A DNA stretch of 64,000 nucleotides from Mycolicibacterium sp. S2-37 (lineage in GTDB: Bacteria > Actinomycetota > Actinomycetes > Mycobacteriales > Mycobacteriaceae), in NCBI RefSeq assembly GCF_017352375.1, contig NZ_JAFEVR010000004.1, positions 992,001 to 1,056,000 of the forward strand, given 5' to 3'. Position numbers and translations under genes: made by a program. Positions 25,560 through 33,813 of this stretch are shown here, piece by piece; position 1 is the first letter of the stretch; every line of letters begins with the position of its first letter. Below the pieces are notes generated by a model. It did no database searches and was not told where the DNA came from. It was given only the letters and a program-made list of their open reading frames with translations.

Positions 25560-27748
25560 CCCACCCGCTCGACCTGCACGGGAACTCCAGTGAGCCATGA
25601 CATCCCGGCCAGCGTCTCGACGTCGGCCGGCTCGCTGGACATGAGCCGGTTGACGTTGGCTCCGCCTGCGGCGTTGGCCAACCGCCAGTTCCCGGTCCCC
25701 CGGTGCCCCCATCCGTGCGGGACGGCGACGGCACCGCGCACGATGTCGGCGGTCACCGCGACCTGCAGGTCGATCTCGCCGTGAGCCGACCGCACGCGTA
25801 CCACGTCGCCGTCGGCGATCCGCCGCTCCGACGCGTCCTCGGTGTGCATGATCGCGCGCTGGGTCCGGTCTCCTCGCATCAACAGCGGGGCGTTGTGCAT
25901 CCAGGAATTCTCCGACCGCGCCTCGCGCATCCCGATCAGCCGCAGCGGATATCCGCCCGGCCGGGGGCGCCGGCCCAGGGCGGCGATCTCGTCGGCGATG
26001 TCGTCATGGGGCAGTCGGACACGTCCGCGGCGGTATGCCACCACCTCGGAGAGCACCCCGGTGCGCAGCTGTTCGGCCAGTACCACGCCGTGCGGATGCC
26101 GGTCGGTCAGGCGCCGGAACGTCAGGCCCCCGCGCCGCAGCCCGAACATGTTGCCGCCCTGCGCCACCCGGATCATGCCGTCCACCACCGGGCGCACGGT
26201 CAGGCCGCGACCGCGACGTCGCGCGATCGCGCCTGCCACCCGCAGGGCGGTGAAGAGCGGGGTGCGCACCGTCGTCCGGGCGATCAGCTCCTCGACGATC
26301 TGCCACTCCGTGCGGGCCTGCCCGACCGGAGCGCTGACGGCCTCGGTCGCCTGCCGGAACGGCGTGGCCTGGAAGGTCTGGAACGTCACGGCGAAGTCGT
26401 CGCGCTCGTACATGGTGGTGACCGGCAACACGTAGTCACAGTGGGCGTTGGTCTCGTTGACGTAGAAGTCGAGGCCGACCATGAGCTCCAGCTCCGCCGT
26501 CGCAGCCTCCAGCTCGTCGCCGTTGGGTACCGACAGCACCGGGTTGCCCGCACTGACGAACAGCGCTCTGATCCGGCGCCGGCCGGGCGTGGCGATCTCC
26601 TTGGCCATCAGCGCGGCGGGTTCGGCGGCGATGACGGCGCGGAACCCGCCCACCCGGGTGCGCCTGGTGCGATACGCCCTACGCAGGTGGGCCGCTGCGG
26701 GCATCATCGCCCAGCGCTGTCCCGGGACGCCGAGAGTGCTGAACACGCTGCCGCCGGGACGGTCGAGGTTGCCTGCCACCAGATTCACCGCGTCGATGAG
26801 ATAGGAGGTCAGGGTTCCGTTGCGCCCGACGCACGTTCCGAGCCGCCCGTACACCGCGGCACGCGGTGTGGCGGCCAACTCCCGCGCCAGCGCCCGCACC
26901 GTATCGGGATCGAGCCCGGTGTGCTGCTGTGTCGACTCCGGGGTGAAGGCCCGGCTCTGCGCCCGCAGCCAATCCAGTCCGTCGGCCTGCCGGCCGACGG
27001 CGTCGCGGTCGACGAGATCCTCGGCGAACATCACCTGCAGCAGCGACAGCAGCAGGTAGGCATCACCATCGGCGTTGATACCGAGCCATTCGAAGCGAGC
27101 CGCGGTCTCCGTTCGGCGCGGGTCGATCACCACGACCCGGCCACCGCCCCGGACGATGTCGTGCAACTGATCCTTGAGCCGGGGTGCGGTGAGGAAACTG
27201 CCGTGCGACACCACCGGATTGGCCCCCATCAGCACCAGGAGGTCGCAGCGGTGGACGTCGGGGATGGGCACCGTCATCGGCGACCCGTACAGAAACTGGC
27301 TGGCGAGCAGGCGGCTGCTGGTGTCCTGTGTCGAGGAGGTGAAGAAGTGGCTGTCGCCGCCGATACCCTTGATGAACGCCATGGCGCCGAACAGGTGGGA
27401 GTAACTGAACGCGGCGGGATTGCCCATGTACCAACCGAATGCGCCCGATCCGTGCCTACGGTGCAGATCGGTGATCCGGGCGGCGATGTCGGTCAGCGCC
27501 TCGTCCCAGGTGACCGGTTCGAAGCCGCCGTCGCGCCTGCGCCGCTGGGGCACGGTGAGCCGATCCGGGTCGTTGACCACTTCGGCGAACGCAATGCCCT
27601 TCTGGCAGGCGAACCCCGCCGACAGCGGGTGATCCCGGTCAGGACGCAGCGCCACCAGGCGACCGTCCTCGACGGTGGCGATCATCCCGCACAGCGGCTC
27701 GCAGATCCGGCAGAACGTCACCTTGTGCTCAACGCCGGAGACCTCCAT
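25556..27748 (-). CDS. Molybdopterin-dependent oxidoreductase, [4Fe-4S], DMSO reductase family
   Basis: A 730-residue catalytic subunit of the Mo-bisPGD family. Cys13, Cys16, Cys20 and Cys48 form the N-terminal CxxCxxxC...C [4Fe-4S] site, and later segments such as LVLMGANPVVSHG and the C-terminal dinucleotide-binding domain (VAVPHGWGHRGTGNW) bind the two pterins. At the position where formate or nitrate reductases place a Cys, SeCys or Ser ligand this protein has TQDTSSRLLASQ, so the Mo ligand is not evident. No partner electron-transfer subunits are nearby and no Tat signal is seen, so it is likely cytoplasmic. A TATCTT hexamer 7-12 bases before the ATG suggests a leaderless transcript. Confidence 0.9.
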   Translation of the reverse strand: MEVSGVEHKVTFCRICEPLCGMIATVEDGRLVALRPDRDHPLSAGFACQKGIAFAEVVNDPDRLTVPQRRRRDGGFEPVTWDEALTDIAARITDLHRRHGSGAFGWYMGNPAAFSYSHLFGAMAFIKGIGGDSHFFTSSTQDTSSRLLASQFLYGSPMTVPIPDVHRCDLLVLMGANPVVSHGSFLTAPRLKDQLHDIVRGGGRVVVIDPRRTETAARFEWLGINADGDAYLLLSLLQVMFAEDLVDRDAVGRQADGLDWLRAQSRAFTPESTQQHTGLDPDTVRALARELAATPRAAVYGRLGTCVGRNGTLTSYLIDAVNLVAGNLDRPGGSVFSTLGVPGQRWAMMPAAAHLRRAYRTRRTRVGGFRAVIAAEPAALMAKEIATPGRRRIRALFVSAGNPVLSVPNGDELEAATAELELMVGLDFYVNETNAHCDYVLPVTTMYERDDFAVTFQTFQATPFRQATEAVSAPVGQARTEWQIVEELIARTTVRTPLFTALRVAGAIARRRGRGLTVRPVVDGMIRVAQGGNMFGLRRGGLTFRRLTDRHPHGVVLAEQLRTGVLSEVVAYRRGRVRLPHDDIADEIAALGRRPRPGGYPLRLIGMREARSENSWMHNAPLLMRGDRTQRAIMHTEDASERRIADGDVVRVRSAHGEIDLQVAVTADIVRGAVAVPHGWGHRGTGNWRLANAAGGANVNRLMSSEPADVETLAGMSWLTGVPVQVERVG

Positions 27749-27758
27749 TCGGATAAGA

Positions 27759-27777
27759 TACTGTAAGTCTTACAGTT
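27759..27777. promoter_or_regulatory. Operator-like inverted repeat, copy E
   Basis: TACTGTAA-GTC-TTACAGTT matches the consensus at 15 of 16 positions. It is 10 bp upstream of the Mo-oxidoreductase ATG, directly behind its TATCTT -10-like element, and 38 bp upstream of the thiolase-like gene, so binding would block both promoters. Confidence 0.75.
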
Positions 27778-27815
27778 CCTGGGCGCATCGCCCGAGATCG
27801 CGGAGGTTGCCGTCC

Positions 27816-28964
27816 ATGACCAACGACGTCGCGATCATCGGTGTCGGTCTGCATCCGTTCGGCCGATTCGAGGGCAAGTCGGCGATGCAGATGGGTGTCG
27901 ACGCGATCTTCGCCGCCGTACACGACGCGGGCGTGGAGTGGAAGGACATCCAGGCCGCGGCGGGCGGCAGCTGGACCGTCGCCAACCCCGATGCCATCGT
28001 CGGCATGGTCGGCCTGTCCGGGATCCCGTTCACCAACGTGTTCAACGCCTGCGCCACCGCCGCGAGCGCCGCGAAGGCGTGTGCCGACGGAATCCGGCTC
28101 GGCGACTACGACATCGGCATCGCCGTCGGGTTGGACAAACATCCCCGCGGCGCGTTCACCGAGGACCCCGCCCTGGTGGGCATGCCGGCCTGGTACGCCG
28201 AGAACGGGCAGTACCTCACCACGCAGTACTTCGGCATGAAGGCCAACCGCTATCTGCACGATCACGGCATCTCCCAGCGGACGCTGGCCAGGGTCGCCGC
28301 GAAGAATTTCCGCAACGGCGCGCTGAACCCCAATGCGTTCCGGCGCAAGCCGATTCCCGAAGACCAGATCCTCGACTCGGCGATGTTGAACTATCCGCTG
28401 ACGCAGTACATGTTCTGCGCCCCCGATGAGGGAGCCGCCGCAGTGGTGATGTGCCGCGCCGACATCGCGCATCGCTACACCGCCAAACCGGTGTATGTGC
28501 GCGCGGTCGAAGTGCGCACCCGCCGCTACGGCGCATACGAGGTCAACACCACGTTCGCGCCGGTCGACGAGGATGTCTCCCCCACCGTCTACGCCGCGCG
28601 CGCCGCGTTCGAGCGGGCGGGTGTGAGCCCCGGGGACGTCGACGTCGTTCAGCTGCAGGACACCGATGCCGGGGCCGAGATCATCCACATGGCCGAATGC
28701 GGCTTCTGCGCCGACGGCGATCAGGAGCGAATGCTGGCCGACGGCGCCACCGAGATCACCGGCACGCTACCGGTCAACACCGACGGCGGTCTGATCGCCA
28801 ACGGTGAACCGATCGGCGCCTCCGGCCTGCGGCAGATCCATGAATTGGTGCGGCAGTTGCGTGGTGAAGCCGGTGACCGGCAGGTGCCCGGCGAACCCAG
28901 AGTCGGCTTCGCGCAGCTCTACGGCGCCCCGGGCACCGCGGGCGCCACCGTCCTGACCACGTGA
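27816..28964 (+). CDS. Thiolase-superfamily lipid-transfer protein (SCP-x/Ltp type)
   Basis: A 382-residue thiolase-fold protein. FNACATAA gives the nucleophilic Cys79. The usual thiolase GHPxGA histidine motif is replaced by NGEPIGASG, which is the pattern of SCP-x-like and Ltp retro-aldolase enzymes. In steroid side-chain breakdown such proteins cleave a beta-hydroxyacyl-CoA by retro-aldol reaction together with a DUF35 partner; no DUF35 gene was found here. So either thiolysis or aldol cleavage is possible. CGGAGG nine bases before the ATG is a strong ribosome-binding site; the frame open further upstream lies within the divergent promoter region. Confidence 0.88.
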   Translation: MTNDVAIIGVGLHPFGRFEGKSAMQMGVDAIFAAVHDAGVEWKDIQAAAGGSWTVANPDAIVGMVGLSGIPFTNVFNACATAASAAKACADGIRLGDYDIGIAVGLDKHPRGAFTEDPALVGMPAWYAENGQYLTTQYFGMKANRYLHDHGISQRTLARVAAKNFRNGALNPNAFRRKPIPEDQILDSAMLNYPLTQYMFCAPDEGAAAVVMCRADIAHRYTAKPVYVRAVEVRTRRYGAYEVNTTFAPVDEDVSPTVYAARAAFERAGVSPGDVDVVQLQDTDAGAEIIHMAECGFCADGDQERMLADGATEITGTLPVNTDGGLIANGEPIGASGLRQIHELVRQLRGEAGDRQVPGEPRVGFAQLYGAPGTAGATVLTT

Positions 28965-28982
28965 GCCGGTTGAGAGCCCGCA

Positions 28983-29035
28983 AGCAGACGGAAGCTCGCC
29001 CGAAATGCCCGCGACGACACGCTTCTGTGTCTGCT
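28983..29035. terminator. Possible bidirectional hairpin terminator
   Basis: AGCAGAC (28983-28989) pairs with GTCTGCT (29029-29035), and AAGC (28992-28995) with GCTT (29021-29024), giving an interrupted 11-bp stem in the 102-bp gap between two converging genes. No T-run follows, so this is tentative. Confidence 0.35.
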
Positions 29036-29066
29036 CGCCAGGGCAAGGCGACCTGAGCGCGGCCCC

Positions 29067-30266
29067 CTACGACGCCTTCTTCGCCGGCGCCGAGTAGTTG
29101 GGTTTGCCCAGCCCGAGCACGTACTGACCGATCATGTTGCGGAACACCTCCAGGGTGCCGCCGTAGATCCCGACCAGCGGGGCGAACCGGTAGACGTATT
29201 CCGCCGCACCGTCATCGGCGGCTCCGTCGGTACCGAGCGGCAACGCCGACGCGGTCCCCAGCAGATCCATCAGATCGGGCGACACATCGCGCATCGTCTG
29301 TGCGAGCGCCACGCGGCCGAAGATGTTCGGGGTGCTGATCGCGACCTCCATGCGGGCGATGCCGCGGCCGAGCCGGTGTGCCACCGAACCGTCGTCGATC
29401 GCACGATCGCCGCCGGGGCCCGGGGTGCCCACCACCCTGGCGGCCCGGTCACATGCACCGACCAGGAACCCACCCTGGTGCATCATGATCGAGACATCCT
29501 GCAGCCCGTCATCGCTGGCCGCCACGGCACCGTGTTCGGCGTTCAACGGCTCCCGCAGCACCGTCCAGCCGCCGTTGACCTCCCCGAGCCGGTAACGGTC
29601 GTCGACCCGGACGTCGCTGTAGTAGACGATGTTGGTGCGGTCGCCGTCGACGGTGCGGATGCCCTGGATCTCGATCCCCGGCGAATCCAGGGGCACCAGG
29701 AACATGGTCAGGCTCTGGTGTTTCGGCGCCTCAGGATCGGTGTTGGTGATCAGGAAGACGTACTGGCAGTTGTGCGCGCCGGTGGTGAACATCTTCGACC
29801 CGTTGATCACCCAGCTCGACCCATCCCCGTCCCGCACCGCCCGCGTCTTGCAGGTCGCGATGTCGGAGCCGCCCTCGGGTTCGGTGTAGCCCAGGCACAG
29901 CCGGACGTGCCCGCTGAACACCTTCGGCAACACCTCGTCGGCGACGTCCGGGCGCGCGAATTTCGCCACCGAACGGGCCACCATCGACGTGGTGCCCCAC
30001 GTCACCCAGGGCACGTGCGCGCGCCGCTTCTCCAGTTCCCAGATCCGCCGCCGCACCCGGCTGAATCCACCCTCGGACTCGGGCTTCCACTCGCGCTCGA
30101 GATACCCGGCGGCGCCCAGCGCGAGATGAACGCCCTCGTCGAAGTTGTCACCGGTCTCCCGGTCGCGCCGCAGGACGTCTTCGGTGACGAGGTCGGCGAG
30201 GAACGTGCGGACCTCGTCGCGGAACCGGCGGTCGTCGTCGGACAGTTCGACCCGTGCGAAATCCAT
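29067..30266 (-). CDS. Acyl-CoA dehydrogenase, catalytic partner of a heteromeric pair
   Basis: A 399-residue acyl-CoA dehydrogenase. The FAD/substrate segments LGYTEPEGGSDIA near 125-137 and WVINGSKMFTTGAHN near 152-166 are intact, and the C-terminal YGGTLEVFRNMIGQYVLG carries the region that holds the glutamate base. The gene directly follows a second, shorter dehydrogenase-like gene, the arrangement of mycobacterial alpha2beta2 enzymes such as FadE28-FadE29. It would introduce the double bond into a ring-containing or branched acyl-CoA. AGGAGGAGCAGCAGA before the ATG is a strong ribosome-binding site. It is the last gene of a six-gene operon starting at 35901. Confidence 0.9.
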   Translation of the reverse strand: MDFARVELSDDDRRFRDEVRTFLADLVTEDVLRRDRETGDNFDEGVHLALGAAGYLEREWKPESEGGFSRVRRRIWELEKRRAHVPWVTWGTTSMVARSVAKFARPDVADEVLPKVFSGHVRLCLGYTEPEGGSDIATCKTRAVRDGDGSSWVINGSKMFTTGAHNCQYVFLITNTDPEAPKHQSLTMFLVPLDSPGIEIQGIRTVDGDRTNIVYYSDVRVDDRYRLGEVNGGWTVLREPLNAEHGAVAASDDGLQDVSIMMHQGGFLVGACDRAARVVGTPGPGGDRAIDDGSVAHRLGRGIARMEVAISTPNIFGRVALAQTMRDVSPDLMDLLGTASALPLGTDGAADDGAAEYVYRFAPLVGIYGGTLEVFRNMIGQYVLGLGKPNYSAPAKKAS

Positions 30267-30279
30267 TCTGCTGCTCCTC

Positions 30280-31347
30280 CTAGGCCGTGCCCATTGCGCT
30301 CTGCCCGGTTTCGCGGGCGGCGACCAGGCGGGCGATGCGTTGGGCGCTGATGCCGGGGTCGCCGCCGGCCAGCGCCCAACCGCGCGCCCGCACCAGGTAC
30401 GCAGTGGCGGCCGCCTCCGCCGACACCCCGAGGCCGCCCTGCACGTGCACGGCCATCGTCGCGGCGCGCGGTGCTTCCTCGGCCATGAACACGAACGCCG
30501 ACGGCGCGAGCTCGGGCCGCTCATCGGGTTCGTTGTCGCCGTACCAGGCCGCCCGCCGGGTGAGGCCGCGGCCGCCCTGCACGGTGATGGCCATGTTGGC
30601 CAGCGGATGCGAGATACCCTGCAGCGTCGCAATCGGTACGCCGAGCGTGTATCGGCTCTTGGCGAACTCGACCGCGATGGTCATCGTCTCCTCGAGGAGA
30701 CCGACGAGTGCAGCGGCGGTGAGGATCCGCCACTCATCGAGGGCACGCTGGTGGGCCGCGAGCGCCTCAGGCCCGGCGCCGAGCACCGTGCGACCGTCCG
30801 CGGCGGCGGGGTCCACCCACGCCATCGGGAGCTTCCCGATGTTGTCGACCCGAGTAGGCCTGGTGTCGAAGGTCAGCTGCACGACCTCTTCGCCATCACG
30901 CAGCACCACGTGGTCGGCGATCGATGCGGCCGCGACGAGCCGAACCCCCGGCCGGTCCTCCTGGCGGGCGTCGAAGCCCAGGATGGTCGTCCCGTCCACG
31001 ATCCCGCCCGACCCGACACCCAATGCGCCCAACCGGGCCATCAGCCGGGCCGCGCACACGTGGTCGATCCACGGCACCGGTGCCAGGTAGCGGCCCACCT
31101 CCTCGGCGACCAGCGTCAGGTCGACCAGGGTCGCGCCGTCACCACCGACGTCCTCCGGCACGGCCATCGACGTCGCGCCCATGGCGCACAACCGTTCCCA
31201 CAGATTCTTGTCGAAGCCCGACGCCTCGGCGGCGCGGACCGTGTCGATCGGGCTGTGGGTCTTGAAGAACTGCCGGTACGCCTCCTGTACCGCCTGATGG
31301 TCCTCGGTCAGGCTGTAGTCCTGCCTGCGCAGCTCGTAGCGGTCCAT
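30280..31347 (-). CDS. Acyl-CoA dehydrogenase-like subunit, probable non-catalytic partner
   Basis: A 355-residue acyl-CoA dehydrogenase-family protein, shorter than its neighbour. It keeps the C-terminal helical region (SRYTLGVPIATLQGISHPLAN and HVQGGLGVSAEAAA) but lacks an EGTxEI-like segment for the catalytic base. In the alpha2beta2 group one subunit binds FAD without the base, which fits this protein. GAGGAGATCTGAT precedes the ATG at 31347, and the stop of the upstream amidohydrolase is one base away, so the genes are co-translated. The long open frame beyond 31347 belongs to the neighbour's shadow. Confidence 0.88.
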   Translation of the reverse strand: MDRYELRRQDYSLTEDHQAVQEAYRQFFKTHSPIDTVRAAEASGFDKNLWERLCAMGATSMAVPEDVGGDGATLVDLTLVAEEVGRYLAPVPWIDHVCAARLMARLGALGVGSGGIVDGTTILGFDARQEDRPGVRLVAAASIADHVVLRDGEEVVQLTFDTRPTRVDNIGKLPMAWVDPAAADGRTVLGAGPEALAAHQRALDEWRILTAAALVGLLEETMTIAVEFAKSRYTLGVPIATLQGISHPLANMAITVQGGRGLTRRAAWYGDNEPDERPELAPSAFVFMAEEAPRAATMAVHVQGGLGVSAEAAATAYLVRARGWALAGGDPGISAQRIARLVAARETGQSAMGTA

Positions 31348-31348
31348 A

Positions 31349-32188
31349 TCAGATCTCCTCGCGGGGACTGCCGAAGAAGAACTCCGCGGCGTTGTTGTGG
31401 AGGTAGTTGTCGAGTACGTCGGCCGGCAGGTCCAGCGCCAGCGCCTCGGGGACGACGCGACTCTGGCGCAGCACCGGCCAGTCGGAGGCGAAAATGACCT
31501 TGTCGCCACCGCGGGTGCGCATGAAGTGCAACAGGCTGTCCGGCAACCGCTTCGGCGACCACGCCGAGGTCATCAGCCGCAGGTTGCGGTACTTGAGCAG
31601 CATCCGGATCGCGACGTCCCACCACGGGTCGGCGCCGTGGATCATGCACAGCTTGAGTTCGGGAAACCGCACACAGACCCGGTCGAGGTGGATCGGGTGC
31701 TGCACCTCGCCGGGTATCGGGGGCCCGGGGATGCCGGTGTTGACGCACAGCGGAAGGTCCAGTTCGGCACACTTGGCGTAGAGCGGGTAGTACACGGCGT
31801 CGCTGGGCGGGTACTGGCCGTCGCCCCAGAAGCTCGGTCCCACAACCGCATACGCCACCGGTAGGTCGCGCTGCACGGCGGCGAGTTCCCGCAGGGCCGG
31901 AACCGGGCGCAGCAGATCGACCCCGCCGATCGCGAGTGCGAAGCGGTCCGGGCGGTCTCCGACGAACCGGCGCGCGGTCACCGACGGTGTGGTCAAGTTG
32001 TCCATCAGGATGGCCTTGACCACGCCGTGCCGGTCCATCTCGTCGAGTAACTCGGGAAGCTCGACCGGATCGTAGAGCGACTTGGGGCCCTTGAAGTAGT
32101 CGTCGCGAACCTTGAGCATGAAGTCGGGTTGGCGGGCCGTCTCCCCGAAGTGCACGTTGACCAGGCAGTCCAGCACCGGGTGCGTCAC
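31349..32188 (-). CDS. Amidohydrolase family 2 (ACMSD-like) protein, first of two
   Basis: A 279-residue TIM-barrel amidohydrolase of the decarboxylase/hydrolase group. The internal MIHGADPWWD and the C-terminal FASDWPVLRQ are typical metal-site regions; however, the usual N-terminal DxHxH metal pair is only partly evident as LDCLVNVHFG. Family members decarboxylate or hydrolyse ring-cleavage products. GTG at 32188 overlaps the acyl-CoA ligase stop as GTGA. It is much shorter than the second amidohydrolase in the same operon (33814-35022), so the two are not simple duplicates. Confidence 0.82.
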   Translation of the reverse strand: MTHPVLDCLVNVHFGETARQPDFMLKVRDDYFKGPKSLYDPVELPELLDEMDRHGVVKAILMDNLTTPSVTARRFVGDRPDRFALAIGGVDLLRPVPALRELAAVQRDLPVAYAVVGPSFWGDGQYPPSDAVYYPLYAKCAELDLPLCVNTGIPGPPIPGEVQHPIHLDRVCVRFPELKLCMIHGADPWWDVAIRMLLKYRNLRLMTSAWSPKRLPDSLLHFMRTRGGDKVIFASDWPVLRQSRVVPEALALDLPADVLDNYLHNNAAEFFFGSPREEI

Positions 32189-33810
32189 GGCTGGGCAGCC
32201 AGTTCGTCTCGCTGCGCCACCAGGGATCTCGCCCACCGATAGTCGGCCTTCCCGTTGCCCAGCCGCCGCACCTTGTCGACGAAGACGATCTCCTTCGGGG
32301 CTTTGAAGCGTGCCAGTTCGGCCGTGCACGCCCGCAGGAGCGTGTCTGCTTCCACGAGTGTTCCCGGCTGCCTCTGGATGAGTGCGACGATCTCCTGACC
32401 CCAGCGGTCACTGTCCCGTCCGACCACCAGCGCGTCGGCGACATCTTCGTGCGCGCGCAGCACTTCCTCGACCTCCTCGACGAACACCTTCTCGCCGCCG
32501 GTGTTGACGACCAGCGAGTCGCGTCCGTACAACCGTATGGTGCCGTCGGCCTCCAGGGATGCGCGATCACCGGAGATCACCACGCGCCGACCCTCCACCT
32601 CGGGGAAGGTGCGACGGGTCGCCTCCGCATCGTCGAAATATCCCAAGGGGATGCGTCCTTCCCGCGCCGCCCAGCCGATCTCGTCGTCCCCCGGCTGCAA
32701 GAACCTGGTGCGGTCCTCGGAGAGGATGACCACCCCGTCGCGCCTCTCGAAGGTGTCTTTGCGATCGTCACGCAGGCTGCGCCCGAACGCCATATTGCCG
32801 GTCTCGGAGGATCCGTAGCCGTTGATCAGCATGATCTGTGGAAGCAACTCGAGCAGGGCGTCCTGGTGGCGCTGGTTGGTGGCCGCACCGCCGGTGCCGA
32901 TCGCGAACAAGGACGACAAGTCGTAGGGTCGGCGGCGCAGTTCGTCGATCAGAGGTCCGGCGTACGCGTCGCCGACCATGGTCATCAGCCCCACCTTCTC
33001 CCGCTCGGCGGTGGCCAGCACCGCGGCGGGATCGAGTGTCGGCTTGTCGTAGAGGATCACGGTCTGGCCGTTGAGCAGCGCGGCGAACGCGGTCCACATG
33101 CCGGCGGCGTGCATCAGCGGGGATACCGCGAACCACGGTGGGCCGGCATGGCGCACCCGGTCGTGGATCTCGGAGACCGAGCCGTGATCGGCGCCGTTCA
33201 TCGACACCACGTAGGTATCGGACTGCCGCCACATCACACCCTTCGGCCGGCCCGTCGTGCCGCCGGTGCAGATCATCATCACGTCATCGGGTGACGGGCT
33301 CACGGGCTGGTCGGTGTCGCCGCGGGCCAGCGCATCGTCCAGCTCGACGGCACCCGTCGGCTCGGGGGCCGCGCTGCCGTCGTCGATTGAGATCATCAGG
33401 TCCACCCCGTCGCGGGGCAGCACGTCGGCGAACTTCGCCCCCAGAGACCGGTGGAAGACCACAGCGCGCGGACGCAGGTAGCCGAGCAGCTCGTCGACCT
33501 CTCGCGGGGTGTAGTTGAAGTTCACGTTGACCGGCACCGCTCGAGCTTTCAGGGAGCCGATCACCATGTCGGGGTACAGGTCGTTGTGCATGATCAGCGC
33601 AACGCGGTCCTGCCCGCACTGCCAGCCGTCGATGGTGTCGCGCTCCCGGTGCGCGCCGATACCGTTGACGCTCAGGAAGTTCGACAGGCGCCGGGTGCGA
33701 TCGGCTGTCTGTGCGTAGGTGCTTCTGCGGTCCCCGCAGACGGTCATCAGCCGGTCGGGCACCGCGGCGGCGACGGCGTCGACGACGGCGCCTATCGTCC
33801 ACTCGCCCAT
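32185..33810 (-). CDS. Acyl-CoA synthetase (FadD19-like)
   Basis: A 541-residue ANL-superfamily ligase. The P-loop-like CTGGTTGRPKGVMW is near residue 180, GYGSSETGN near 330, and GNGKADY near the C-terminus carries the adenylation lysine. It activates a carboxylic acid to the acyl-CoA with ATP. The sequence is reminiscent of FadD19, which activates steroid side chains; this is an impression, not a search result. It starts three bases after the stop of the second amidohydrolase and ends overlapping the first one, so it is central to the 35901-29067 operon. Confidence 0.9.
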   Translation of the reverse strand: MGEWTIGAVVDAVAAAVPDRLMTVCGDRRSTYAQTADRTRRLSNFLSVNGIGAHRERDTIDGWQCGQDRVALIMHNDLYPDMVIGSLKARAVPVNVNFNYTPREVDELLGYLRPRAVVFHRSLGAKFADVLPRDGVDLMISIDDGSAAPEPTGAVELDDALARGDTDQPVSPSPDDVMMICTGGTTGRPKGVMWRQSDTYVVSMNGADHGSVSEIHDRVRHAGPPWFAVSPLMHAAGMWTAFAALLNGQTVILYDKPTLDPAAVLATAEREKVGLMTMVGDAYAGPLIDELRRRPYDLSSLFAIGTGGAATNQRHQDALLELLPQIMLINGYGSSETGNMAFGRSLRDDRKDTFERRDGVVILSEDRTRFLQPGDDEIGWAAREGRIPLGYFDDAEATRRTFPEVEGRRVVISGDRASLEADGTIRLYGRDSLVVNTGGEKVFVEEVEEVLRAHEDVADALVVGRDSDRWGQEIVALIQRQPGTLVEADTLLRACTAELARFKAPKEIVFVDKVRRLGNGKADYRWARSLVAQRDELAAQP

Positions 33811-33813
33811 GGG

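Noticed and set aside
30267..30632. Upstream extension of the acyl-CoA dehydrogenase gene.
   Set aside because: This is a shadow of the neighbouring dehydrogenase; AGGAGG before 30266 marks the true start.
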